A stretch of 64,000 nucleotides of DNA from NCBI GenBank assembly GCA_022494885.1, contig JAGVSM010005019.1, forward strand, positions 1 to 64,000. The letters run 5' to 3'. A program made the position numbers and the translations under genes. The DNA is from Micrasema longulum (Eukaryota > Arthropoda > Insecta > Trichoptera > Brachycentridae). The notes beneath the pieces are model-generated. The model was not told where the DNA came from. It worked only from the letters and a program-made list of their open reading frames with translations, and made no database searches. How positions within the stretch are numbered: position 1 is the first letter of the stretch; each line of letters begins with the position of its first letter. This document shows, in pieces, positions 31,805 to 42,796 of this stretch.

Positions 31805-33440
31805 ATAAAGAACATATAAGACGAAAAACTAGTTAAGTTTTTTAGGGGTTTATAGGACACATATTTTAATTGATTTACGTCTTGTAGACCTAATAAAATA
31901 TGTTTTTTAGATAAATAACTTATTACATTTTAAAAAGCTGCGTGGAAGATTGATCTACTAGTTACGTTATTTCGATACTCTTGCGACATAAGACTTATTT
32001 ATACGAAATGTTAGAAAATAAACACATCAGTTTTGGTGGCAAATTCATGTACCAATTCATGTATCAATTTGTTTGAGATGTCCTATAAAGGGTAAGTCCA
32101 AGTTGTCAGTCAGAATTTACTTAAAATTGCAACCAAAAGTTGTTTGCAATTTCCATCGCAACACCGAGAACTTGTGTTGAGGGCCTGTGGTTTAATGTGG
32201 TTAATTAGTTCATCGTTGTCTGCTTGAACATACGGAGAAAATAACACCTCAAAAATGTTGCAGTAGGAAGCCATAACAACGTCAATATTGCTACTATGTG
32301 TTACTATTGTAGTAATTCCTTGCCTTTAAATGTACACTGACACCTTTATAAAAATGCTGGTTCAAAAAATGTTTTTAAAGCAAATTCGATTTTAAAAGCA
32401 TGTTATTCAAATCACTTATGAAATCGGAATTCAATTAATTAATTTATTTATATATTAGAAAAATCACATAAGTAAAATTACAAACAAATATTCTACTTAA
32501 ACACTAAGGATGTATCAAGCAATCGAAGGGGTGCGGTATAGCGGAATACTTCAGGGGATCTATCAGTTTCTGTATAGGCATTGCCTGTTCTAAGAAACCG
32601 ATATATTTCGCCAAAAAAATAATAATATATGATCGTATTTGCAAAAGTGCACACAGATATATCTTTAAAAAAATCTTTATAAGTATTGTGAAATAAATTA
32701 ATTATGCATGTATATGATAAATATGAATGTAATATATAAGTATGTATATAATAAAATAAGTATGTGTATAACATAATAAATATGTACACAATATATAGGT
32801 AGGTTTATAATAGAAACAAATTATCTACAAATTAAGTTAACAAATTTTCTGACTCTTTGCTTCCCATGTCTATCAACCATTTACTTTTTTTTGTCCCAAA
32901 ACATGTTCTACTTTATTACACTTATGAATGACACATCGGACGAGGGTTAAATCGTGGATATACTGACAAAAAGCTTTAACTCTCAAATCCCTGTTTTGAG
33001 AAATCAAGAATTTAAGTTTTGTTCCAATTTTACTATTTTATTTCTTTTTTAAATATAGTAAGATGTTAAGAGCTCATTTAAGAAGATGTTTTTAATTTTT
33101 CCGTTTCTTAATTATATTGAATAACATGATAAAATTAAACGTTTTGTTATGATACCTCTTGGATTTATTTTGGAGCACTACATTATGAAGTGTACAGGAT
33201 ATAAAGAATGAATGTCAAAAATAAAGTTTTGAAATATAACGTTTTTAAGTTTTCAGAGCTCTTGGAAATTTAAATAAACTTAAAAATATAAAGGAACCAG
33301 CTTAATGTAAATATCCTTTACTATTTAAGGTGGTCTAAAATAGCGATAATATATGCAAGGGAGGCGATTTGCTGATGAATATCGATAAATCGAATTTGAT
33401 AGTTTTTTAAAGAAATTAAAGTATGACTAAATGTGAAATC
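31805..33440. other. Non-coding stretch
   Basis: AT-rich DNA with TA-rich microsatellite-like patches at 32690-32810. The 98-codon frame at 32493-32789 is composed of such low-complexity sequence and is not regarded as a gene. Confidence 0.5.
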
Positions 33441-34085
33441 CCTGTGAATGGGGGGTTATACTAAAACAGGTAGATGAATTTGTGTATGTATTGAAAGAAG
33501 GGTTAGTGCTGGGAACAAAGTGAACGGTGCACTTAAATTAACCTTGGCAAATAAATGTTTGTCGCAAGAGGCAAAATTAGCAGTCCAAAATGGAGTCCTG
33601 ATCCCGACTTTGATATTTGGGAGCGAAGTATGAACATGGAAAAACAGGGATAAAATTAGATTGAATGCTGTCGAAATGCGATCCCTCAGGCGAATGTGTG
33701 GTAAAACTATGTACGATAGATCCACAAATATCGAGACCCGTACATTATGTAAGGCTGAGATAGGCATTATGGACAAAATCAAGAAAGGAGCTCTGCGCTG
33801 GTTTGGACATGTAGAGCAAATGGGCAGCAAAAGAACGGCTAAAACTATTTACAATGCGAGTGTTGATGGATGCAGAAATAGAGAAAGACTGAGAAAGACA
33901 TGGTATTACCAAATCCAACAAATACTTGAAGACAGACATGTCGAAAGTCGGAATAATTGGCGCGCGTGCATGTAAAGATGTATGAATATAGAGGAATCCA
34001 GATCTGTATACAAAGATAGAGTGATGTGGCGTTCTATCCTCTCTGCCTATCCTTACAGAGAAACGGCGTGATGATTTGTTGTTGT
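33440..34085 (+). pseudogene. LINE fragment, family L-A copy 2
   Basis: Broken frames give NGVLIPTLIFGSEV, then NAVEMRSLRRMCGKTMYDRS and GALRWFGHVEQM. The 3' block CTCTCTGCCTATCC..GGCGTGATG is shared with 23110-23320 and 40500-40680. This is the C-terminal end of a non-LTR ORF; the reverse transcriptase core is missing and at least one stop interrupts it near 33630. Confidence 0.75.
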
Positions 34086-35345
34086 AAAATGGTGTCGCAT
34101 ATAGAATTATCGCTTTATTTCCAGTATTTAACTGACATCAACTCTTTATCCCCAGAACATTTTTTTTTCTTTTTCAGGTATTTTGAAAAGTAAATCCTCA
34201 ATGTCAATTTTTATTAACTCTTGTGTGGCTGTGATGTTACACTAGTCGACACAGGACACAAGATTTGATATATCTATCTTATTTTTTAGAATGATAAACT
34301 CGTATTTTTCGTAATCATCAAATGGACATTTTCACACCGGATTTGGAAAGTAAAATTTGTATAACTATTCTGGATGTTAATACAAAAAATATTTATCATT
34401 GCTACGGGAAGAATGAACGTCCGCTAATTCAGCAACACATCTGTATAAGAGAGAGCACAAAGATAACACTTATAACAAGGAAGACAGAGAACCTGTTCTG
34501 TGGCGGGTGTTGGGTAAAACAGATTCAGTCTTCAGTCGGTTGAGGACGGTGATGGGGGACGCACGCGCGTAATATGAGCGGTATTGATGATTTTGAATTT
34601 ATTTTGCTACAACAGAACTAAATTATTCGTTTATTCGCATACATTTTGGAAAAAGAATTATTTAACAGTACGTCTCCATGTTTTTTTTTTCTTCAGTTGT
34701 CGGAACTTTAAAATATTCCGTCTTTTACTAGTGGTAACACGATGTTACATCACCGCGCGCAAAGGGATTATTTACCACGGTCTTTTAAGAGTTAAACAGA
34801 AATGTTGATCGTGTAAAGCGTCTTCTGATTCAAATAATATTAATGAAACATTAGTATAAAACACATGAAAATTGACATCCATGTTCTATATCTTATGATT
34901 TCGGAATGCACAGATCTTTTAATCTACAGGTGGAGTTATAAGTTAAACATAACTACACAGATATAAAATATCTAGGTAGGCGCTGCGGGAAATAAAAAAA
35001 AATGAGTTAAAGTACGTCATCAAACCCTTACATCGAATACATTCTTAAAATTTGACAAAACGTCATAGATTTGAATCATTCCTTTAATTTACATGATTTA
35101 TTTTTTTAAAATTATATAACTAGAAGAGGCCAAAAATAATGAATAGCTTAAAAAATTTAAATACACAAAAAAATCCGGAAAACCTCAATTAATATTACTT
35201 TCTTTGAAAATTCCTCGCCGTTACTCACATTAAGTAAAATAATCCCATCCCCATCAGTACCCACATTTTTTTTTCTGTTCATAACTACATCTGTACACGG
35301 AATGATCTCTGCTTTCCGAAATTAAAATAAAGCAGTGCTCTAAAA
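34086..35345. other. Non-coding stretch, nothing recognised
   Basis: The 73- and 74-codon frames at 34322-34543 and 34584-34808 have no recognisable family and AT-rich composition like their surroundings. Confidence 0.45.
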
Positions 35346-35350
35346 TAAAG

Positions 35351-35515
35351 GCGGCCTCGTGGTGTAGTGGCTGCGCGTTTGCCTAACTTGCCTGGGGCGT
35401 AAGACCGATCATCTTACCTTAATGTAAAACATGATCAAAATACACTGCGATTGGTGTACCAATGCAGTGCTCTTCGCACGATTAGGTGCGGAAAGGGAAT
35501 GATGAAAATAAATTC
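35351..35515 (+). mobile_element. S2 SINE, B-box-deleted copy
   Basis: The head GGCGGCCTCGTGGTGTAGTG is intact, but the sequence jumps from GCCTAACTTGCC to the body (GATCATCTTACCTTAATG, GGTGTACCAATGCAGTGCTC, GCGGAAAGGGAATGATG), losing the B-box segment present at 26505. Confidence 0.7.
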
Positions 35516-35769
35516 AAGTGGTCCATAACGAGGCGTTTTATTTAATAAATGTTTTTATTTCTGATTGCATGCCTATAAAGATTGATAAATGTAAAAAAAT
35601 GTACCAATCTTTTTTTTCTAATTTTCTACCCTCTCTGTCTACTTTATTACAGCAAAGCGGGAAGATTGCGTGGTGATCCGTTGATATGTTCAAAAATATC
35701 TACAGTATCTTCTTTGTGAAAATATCAATTAAAAATTTTAATATATAATTAATAAAATTAACGATGAAA

Positions 35770-36420
35770 TATTATCATCTGTGTCTAGTATACGAGATTT
35801 TGGTATTATACTTGACACTAAACTTTCTTTTACAATTCATATTGAACATGTTATTGATAAATCCTTAAAATTTCTTGGGTTTATTAACAGAAGCACAGCT
35901 GACTTCAAAAATATCAATACCTTTAAAACTCTCTTCTGTTCCCTAATTCGCCCGCACCTAGAGTTTTCTTCTGTTATCTGGTCTCCATATTATGATGTTC
36001 ACATCAAGAACATTGAATCAGTTCAACATCGATTTTTAAGAAAGATAGGCTAGAGGCTGTGGTGCTTATCCAGAGACCTATATACGTAGAACCTATATAA
36101 GTTAGAAACTACTTTGAATATATCTTTTCTTCAAGACCGTCGAAATAAATCCGACCTTATAGTTCTATTTAAAATTCTCAACTCACTCTTTGATGCGCCT
36201 GAACTACTGAGCTTAATAAAATTAAATATCCCAACTAGAAACCTCAGACAAAACTTACTCTTTCGTACCGATAACCATAGAACTAACTATGGTTTTCATT
36301 CCCCTGTGCCCAGAATTCTTAGGTCTGCTAACAAACATACCAGTCTTGATTTCTTTGATAACAAGTTGTCTTCTATCAAACGATCACTGAATCAAATTCA
36401 ATTATAAACACCTCTCTCCC
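35770..36420 (+). pseudogene. Jockey-like LINE, reverse transcriptase C-terminal part
   Basis: Two frames, 35781-36053 and 36114-36407, encode RDFGIILDTKLSFTIHIEHV, SVIWSPYYDVHIKNIESVQH and, after stops and a frame change near 36055, LQDRRNKSDLIVLFKILNSL and SPVPRILRSANK. They are co-linear with the thumb and C-terminus of the LINE at 50890-51564. It is 5'-truncated and inactive. Confidence 0.75.
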
Positions 36421-36609
36421 GCTTCCACTCCCACAAAGTCTACTTTAAACCATTGAGTCTTTCTAATTTTGTTATAATGATTTTCTATGGATAAATGTGT
36501 TCATAAAAATGCCCATTGGGCGTATATATAAATAAATAAATAAAATGAATATTTAACAAACTGTGTGAAAAAACTCCCTCAAGACACTGTGTGGTTACCT
36601 AAGGTTAGG

Positions 36610-36774
36610 ATGATGTAATAACTTATATTTACATACAAGTTATTAATTTTTTTTAAAAGTCTGAAGATGCCCATTTGAGGGCGAAAGCGTTAATTGGTCA
36701 AAATAAATAAGTGGAAGTGTACCAAGTATTTTTTAAATTAATAACTTATATGTAAATATAAGTTATTACATCAT
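36610..36774. repeat. Long hairpin with hammerhead-like motif in its loop
   Basis: Arms ATGATGTAATAACTTATATT and its complement at 36735-36774 pair over about 36 bp. Between them, 36661-36687 reads CTGAAGA, stem GCCC/GGGC, GAAA on the plus strand. The layout suggests a solo remnant of inverted Penelope-type terminal repeats. Confidence 0.6.
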
Positions 36775-36779
36775 TACAA

Positions 36780-37345
36780 TGGAGTTGCATCAAGAATTGT
36801 CAATAAATAATTTAAATGAAACTAAGGTTAGGACATAATTGCCTGATAATCACTGTCTCTTTTCATCTTATTAAAATCATGTGTGTGTATTGCTTAGTGA
36901 TCAAATAAGAATACATCTCATTCTCTCAAATGAATGCTTTATATATTTGTCTCAGAATACTCAACGTTTTGTCATTTTCGGAGAACCTGATGGACGACAT
37001 ATTTTATTTAAAATTATTTAATAGACCGAAATATGTTATATATTTCTTATGTGTTAAGGTTTACTTAAATAATACAAAAACATAGTGGTAATATTCGGTA
37101 ACTACTGAGATATTAATTAATTAAGTGAAATTTGTAACTGCTCCTTCGGTTACATCGCAGAAACGGCGGGTTGATATAGGTTTGTTATAAAACATCAACA
37201 ATATGTAAAAACACTCGCATGTCATATTTATCAAATAGGAAATAAATGCTTTTCTTAAATTAAATTTTAGATACTACCTAATCGTATAAGGAAATGAACT
37301 TTCTAAGTTGCTACCTTCTCTAATACTAAAAAAGCAATATTTGTT
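36780..37345. other. Non-coding stretch, nothing recognised
   Basis: AT-rich, no supported feature. Confidence 0.45.
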
Positions 37346-37349
37346 TTCT

Positions 37350-37545
37350 TTTAAATGAGACTATGCAATGCAACGGGAAACCACTCTGGTCTGGAGCACA
37401 TCAATAAGCAGTCGTCCTGGCTGCGAAATATAAAAGTAGCGCAGGACAGATACATATGCTTTCGCTGTAGGGATCGCCAACGTCGGGGGGGTCGGCAAGG
37501 CACTAGAAGAAGAAGATGCAATAGCAGACAGTTGAAGAAAGTAAT
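37350..37545 (+). mobile_element. RTE-like LINE 3' end fragment
   Basis: Contains GGAAACCACTCTGGTCTGGA, CATCAATAAGCAGTCGTCCT and GCTTTCGCTGTAGGGATCGC, then GGCACTAGAAGAAGAAGATG, parallel to 1570-1760. The 3' AGAAGAAGAAG run is a typical RTE-type tail. Confidence 0.5.
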
Positions 37546-37559
37546 ATAAGATCTTGCGC

Positions 37560-38085
37560 AAGATCTAGAGCAGTTTCTTGTAATCATTTTAGTGCCAAAT
37601 TTTGGCCCATTTCATTTCATGTTTACACGGGGCAGTTTCTAGGATAAAATATTGCCCGTAAACATGCGCAGTACGTAGATGTTTTCAGCGCCATGATAGA
37701 TAACGGGCAGTTCCACAGTTGACAAAACGAAGTATCTTATGACGACGCGACTACAGAAAATTAATAATCTATAACTCGACGATCGACAATCAACATCAGG
37801 TTTCTATGATATGAACCGTGAACTTATTTTAAAATCAGTATTTCCATAAAAAAAGGCAAGCGTTAAGTGAAAAATAGCAGTGAAACAAATAAGAAGCAAC
37901 AATAATACGCGTTGACAGTTGAAGTTAATAGTTCACAGTATCACAACATCACCGGCGTGGGATGTGAGCGTACATTTTTTATGCACGCAGGTCTCTATAC
38001 AAATATTGGTTGAAATATAAGCGACTGATATTATTGAAGACAAAGAATTACATAATACAAAAATATCAGAACAATATCACATGCG
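37560..38085. other. Non-coding stretch, nothing recognised
   Basis: No frame, RNA gene or repeat could be supported. Confidence 0.4.
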
Positions 38086-38089
38086 ACAT

Positions 38090-38260
38090 TCCAAAACGAG
38101 ACAACAAAGACAATCGAGACTAATAAGTCAGGAACTGAAATTATACAATAAACTACCAGACAAAACTAAACAAAAGACTAAAACAAACTTTTCAAAAGAT
38201 GTAAAAAATATTATTATCAACAACAAAGTATGAATAAAAAAAATAAATATTTTAGTTAAA
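38090..38260 (+). pseudogene. LINE C-terminal relic
   Basis: A frame reading LYNKLPDKTKQKTKTNFSKD matches the general pattern of non-LTR ORF C-termini (L.N.LP.......FK..). It is short and isolated. Confidence 0.35.
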
Positions 38261-38764
38261 TGAATGTAATAATCCGTAAGAGTTAATAAATACATTGAAA
38301 AAAATTGACTTGTTCTAATTTTTCTGAATTCGATCACAGAATTTCACCCAATCTGAGTCAAATCTTGCACAATATATTGTTCTATTTATTTTCTGGCCCA
38401 TGTCAAACGGGCTTTAGTAGTAACTCCAATTAAAAATGTTTTTCATGACTCATTATGAACCTGTTGATTATAAGTACAAATATTTTTTTTCAGTCTAGGA
38501 TAAGGTGTCTATTTTATTATAACTGTATCATTGTGTATACGACTGTAGATTTTAATAATAAAAAAAAACACTTCTAAATAAAAACATTTTTTAAATACTT
38601 GAAAAGCAAGAAGCAACAGGAAAAAAAGTTGACAGTAATTTTAATGTAACTCAAGACTTAGAACATAAAAAAATTATATGTTCAGACAACATGATTAAAG
38701 AGGAAACCCTGTTTAGTAGCTAAACTTTGAAAGTCTATGAAGCCCTATGAAATCAAGCTTAGGA

Positions 38765-38880
38765 TGGAGCAGTGGTCGGCAAACCGCGGCTCGCAAACCG
38801 CGGCTCGCAAGCCGCATGCGGCTCTTTAGCCATTCGAGTGCGGCTCACACAGCGGAAGATTAGTATTTCGTTCGTTTTAT
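38765..38880 (+). repeat. hAT-type terminal fragment
   Basis: CAGTGGTCGGCAAACCGCGG, then GCCGCATGCGGCTCTTTAGC and GTGCGGCTCACAC, resembles the terminus of hAT family elements found across animals. The segment GCAAACCGCGGCTC is tandemly doubled. No matching opposite end was identified. Confidence 0.5.
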
Positions 38881-38885
38881 ATCGT

Positions 38886-39405
38886 CGAATATATCGAGGC
38901 TCTACTGACAGAATGCATTAAGTCATTAAAACAAGTTATGAGATAATCGCATTTAAAGCTAAGTTTATTCAAAATAAAACAAATTTGTTTTTAACCACTA
39001 ATTTTTATTTTTCACCGACCAGTTTCAAAGCAAACAAGCTTCTTCGTCAAGGTTTACGTAACTAATGAATTGATTCCTTTTTTATTTTTATCATGTTCAC
39101 TAAATACTGCACGTGGACCCAATAAATCAAGTCATTTTTTCCTTACACGGATGGTAATTTGATATCATTATTTTCGAAGTAAGACAGGAGAGATATTTTT
39201 ATTCTTTCAACGCACTATTTCTCCCTCGATTTTCTTTTATTTTCATTTTTATTAAACCTTTAAAAGAGTAATTTTTATTCTAGGCCATAGCATAACATTT
39301 AAAATCAACATCCTGTACCTATATTCAAAAATATTTTAAATATATCGAGGCAATTCTTACAGAATGTATTAAATCAACTGTATTTATAAACCGAGTTTAT
39401 TTAAT
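38886..39405. repeat. Penelope-type repeat bracketed by a ~70-bp near-duplicate
   Basis: TATATCGAGGC..ACAGAATG.ATTAA.TCA occurs at 38889 and again at 39341. Between them, 39050-39022 on the minus strand reads TTGACGA, stem AAGC/GCTT, GAAAC, a weakened hammerhead-like core, next to ACCGACCAG. Confidence 0.4.
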
Positions 39406-39899
39406 GCCAGTAGCTAGTTTAAACCGACTAATATAACAATGATTCATAAAAATACATTTATCTCTCAAAGGCAATCTTAATTTTTGTACTGGTGATCTTG
39501 AGCTCTTTTGACTAATAAGTTTGCCGCCCTCCGGGCTAGAGGATTTGGAGTGGGAAAGCACTGACCGTGTTAAAATAATCATTCGTACTGTAGTAATAAC
39601 ACTAGTAAGCATCGTCGAGTAAACGAACTCTGCCCCGTGATGCTTGATGTATCACAAATGAATTGATACAAATAATACTACGCTTGCTTTGAAATTTCTT
39701 CTGGCGATCAGCCCAAACTCAGAACCGGATCGCGTAGCAGAATGTCAGTAAAATGATGGTTTTTCGAGTATCGAGCAGTAAACAATTCATCCTAAAATAA
39801 TAGAAATATTGCACTAACTTTTAAGATTAGTTGTGTCTCACACCGACTCAACAGGCTTATTTTTTTGTTTCACCATCATTATTATAAAACCAAATAGTC

Positions 39900-40680
39900 T
39901 CTAGAATGTATGATGTATGCCTAGAGAGCGAATTAGCGATGAACGAAAGTAAGTCAAAAGTGATGGTATTTGAAAGGGATAGTGAGGTTACTGACTGCAT
40001 AATAAATGTAAATAACGAATGTCTCGAGCGAGTAGAAGAATTTGTGTATCTGGGAAGCATGTTTTCAAGAGATGGAAGAGTAGAAAAAGATGTTGAAAGA
40101 AGAGTGAATGCGGGCAGCAAAATGAACGGAGCACTAAGCGCAGTAATTTCTAATAAAATTATGTCAATCGAAGCTAAACTGGCAGTGCACAATGGAGTTT
40201 TAGTCCCAACACATGTGTATGGAAGTGAAACATGGAACTGGCAGAGGAAGGATGAAAGCCGAGTGAACGCGGTTGAAATGCGATCTCTTAGAAGAATGTG
40301 TGGGAAATCAATGTATGACAGGTTTACGAATGATGAAATCAGGCGAGAGTGTAAATCTGAGTCGAGTATAATTGATAAGATTAAGAAAGGGTCTCTGAGG
40401 TGGTTTGGTCACGTAGAACGAATGGACGACGAAAGAATGATAAAACAAGTATATATGGCAAAAATGAACGGCAACGTGAGACGCGGACGACCGAGGAAGA
40501 CGTGACATGATCAGATTAACCAAAATCTTAAGTCTGGTCATGTCAAAAGCAGACAGAACCGAAGGGCATGTATGACAAGATGTATGAATGTGGAAGAGGC
40601 TAGGATTGTATGCCAGGATAGACGTGTGTGGCGTTCCATTCTCTCTGCCTACCTACGGGGAAATGGCGTGATGGTAGTAT
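39900..40680 (+). pseudogene. LINE fragment, family L-A copy 3 (best preserved)
   Basis: The 199-codon frame 39906-40505 encodes NESKSKVMVFERDSEV, ECLERVEEFVYLGSMFSRDG, AVHNGVLVPTHVYGSETW, NAVEMRSLRRMCGKSMYDR and RWFGHVERMDDERM, then GRPRKT. A TGA sits where the family has a Trp codon. Beyond it the same frame continues recognisably (HDQIN...VWRSILSAYLRG) to about 40670. It is 5'-truncated, with no catalytic YADD. Confidence 0.8.
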
Positions 40681-40779
40681 TATTTTTTTTCAAAAGCTTA
40701 CATTTGTTCGGTTATCGTTTTTACCTATAATATACATATTTGTACGGGAAGGTTATGAACAGGATGCCTCGCTCTACAG

Positions 40780-41130
40780 AGAATTAAAACTACTACAGCC
40801 AAACATCATTATACTTACATAGGACGGAAGCTTTTCAATAATTTACCACAAAATCTACGTCAAGAAATAAATTACGGAAAATTTAAGCATAAATTAAAGA
40901 AAAGCTTCTTGACATAATTAACATTAACTGTATTTTGAAAATGGAGATGTATGTTTAATATGTGCCTGTGTTAAAAAAATTATAAATTTATATTTTTTAG
41001 TGTTATATTTTCTCAATTGTTTTTTTATTTTTTTATTTTATTATTTTGTTTTGCATTTTTTGTTTCTTTTTTATGTTATTTTGTAAACTTGCCAAACACA
41101 AGAGCCAGACTCTTTTTTGGCAAGTTCAAC
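40780..41130 (+). mobile_element. LINE 3' end relic
   Basis: 40830-40915 translates GRKLFNNLPQNLRQEIN then YGKFKHKLKKSFL, a non-LTR C-terminal pattern. The following T-rich region contains GCCAAACACAAGAGCCAGAC and TTTTTTGGCAAG, which can fold. Confidence 0.5.
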
Positions 41131-42030
41131 CTTAAGTGTTCCATTTTTTTCGGTACAGACGTAAATTAAATTCGCGTTAATTAACACGGCTAGATTCAAT
41201 CAATACTATCTACATTTCTTATGACCATATTCGAACAACTGTTTTAGTTAATAAAGTTATAAAATCAATAATATAACTCAACTCAATAATATAAATCTGT
41301 AATATGTAAGTGAATCTTTTATTTTAATACACGCCACCTATGTTACAAAGCTTCTGGTATGTTTGATTTCAATATAATCACTCTAACCTGAAAACAATTT
41401 ATTATACTACCATCGCGCATCGCTTCGTACTAAAAGTAGGTATCATCGAGTGCTTACATCAATTTGATTAATTTCGCGTAATGGCTTTGATATGAAATAG
41501 CTCCTGGGTATTGGGATTTCAAACATCATTACTCAATAAAACTAAGTGAATCCATCTTGTTATTTTAACGTGTTGCTGTCAAGCACTAAAAATACCTTTG
41601 TTATTTTAATAACATAAAAGATTAACGAAATATAAGTTTCTATCAGAAGGTCACCTCAAAGAGTTAATTTATTAAAATTTGATGTGTTAAATAATAAATT
41701 TGTTGCATTTTTGTCGAAATTGACAAAAATGATGTTTTATCTGACGTTTTTCTTGCAACTCACAATACGACACATATTTAAAAATACATAATTAAGTATA
41801 ATTTTTATTTTTATTTTTTTACATAAACGGCATAAATTGCCTTTAACATATATTGAACATAAGTATGAAAAAGAAATACATATATAAATAAATAACCAAA
41901 AATGATGAAATTGCATAACTATAACAATAGTAACAAGTAAGTATGGACACATAAGCGTCCAAAAATATTAAAGAAATAAATACATAAATATGAAAAAGCA
42001 AAAAAGGAAAACATTATTAAATATAAAGAA
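41131..42030. other. Non-coding stretch, nothing recognised
   Basis: AT-rich. The frame at 41737-41952 lacks similarity to any known family. Confidence 0.4.
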
Positions 42031-42034
42031 AAGT

Positions 42035-42500
42035 TTAAGAATTATATTGCGAAAGAAAAAAAGAAATCAGACTCGTTTTATAATCTTCAAGTCCAGATCC
42101 AAATTTATCAGCCTTGTCCTCATACTGATTACCATATCTGTGGAGCCTAGGGATAGGCGAGTGCATGTGATAGTTGGTCCTAGAACTTGCAGAACAAAAA
42201 TGAGATCTGTGGCGGGTATGTCGACCACGTACGCGGAAACACACCAACTCCAGCGAATCTGGACAGTCAATGAATGGATTGATCACTTTATAAAGTAATA
42301 TTAGGTCAGATAGGATTCTTCTGTCGGAAAGTTTTAAAACATTTGCTGAAGATAACAATTGATTATAATTAAATAAAGCAGCTGGAGTATGTAGTTTAAA
42401 ATTAATATATTTTAGAAATTTCTTCTGGACGCGTTCGAGTTAATCAGAATGTACACTACAATGGGGCGACCAGCCCCTAGCTAATATTCTTATCTACGTC
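42035..42500 (-). pseudogene. Jockey-like LINE, C-terminal fragment
   Basis: The minus-strand frames read WSPHCSVHSD, LERVQKKFLKYINFKL, SDRRILSDLILLYKVIN and MHSPIPRLHRYGNQ, co-linear with the C-terminal third of the element at 50890-51564 and with 35781-36407. The start of the block has a stop and the rest of the ORF is missing. Confidence 0.7.
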
Positions 42501-42559
42501 CGATGGTGCATAAATCACTGTTTTGAAACATCGCATTTCGATAATATATTACATAAAAC

Positions 42560-42600
42560 TGAATGGATCAATCTGACGCTTCAGGTGCCAGTCCGAATAA
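42560..42600. repeat. Small dispersed repeat shared with 62127-62165
   Basis: GGATCAATCTGACGCTTCAGGTGCCAGT-like sequence recurs near 62127 (GATCAGTCTTACGCTTCGGG). The parent element was not identified. Confidence 0.35.
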
Positions 42601-42796
42601 ACGAGTTACTTTTTTAAAATTTCAATTCTGAAGCATCTTTGCGGATACTATCCCTGATTGTACCCGTCAGCCATTATACTGAGAATACTTAGCAACGGCA
42701 GTTTGGAGAAAAAAATAAATGTATATTTGCTCATGTATTTCTTGCTTTTCGCTTGATCGTAGGGCCTGATTAGAATGGGAAGTTAAAAGAGTTATC

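Noticed and set aside
32493..32789. 98-codon Tyr/Ile-rich minus-strand frame
   Set aside because: It arises from TA-rich low-complexity sequence (repeated TATGTATAT-like words).
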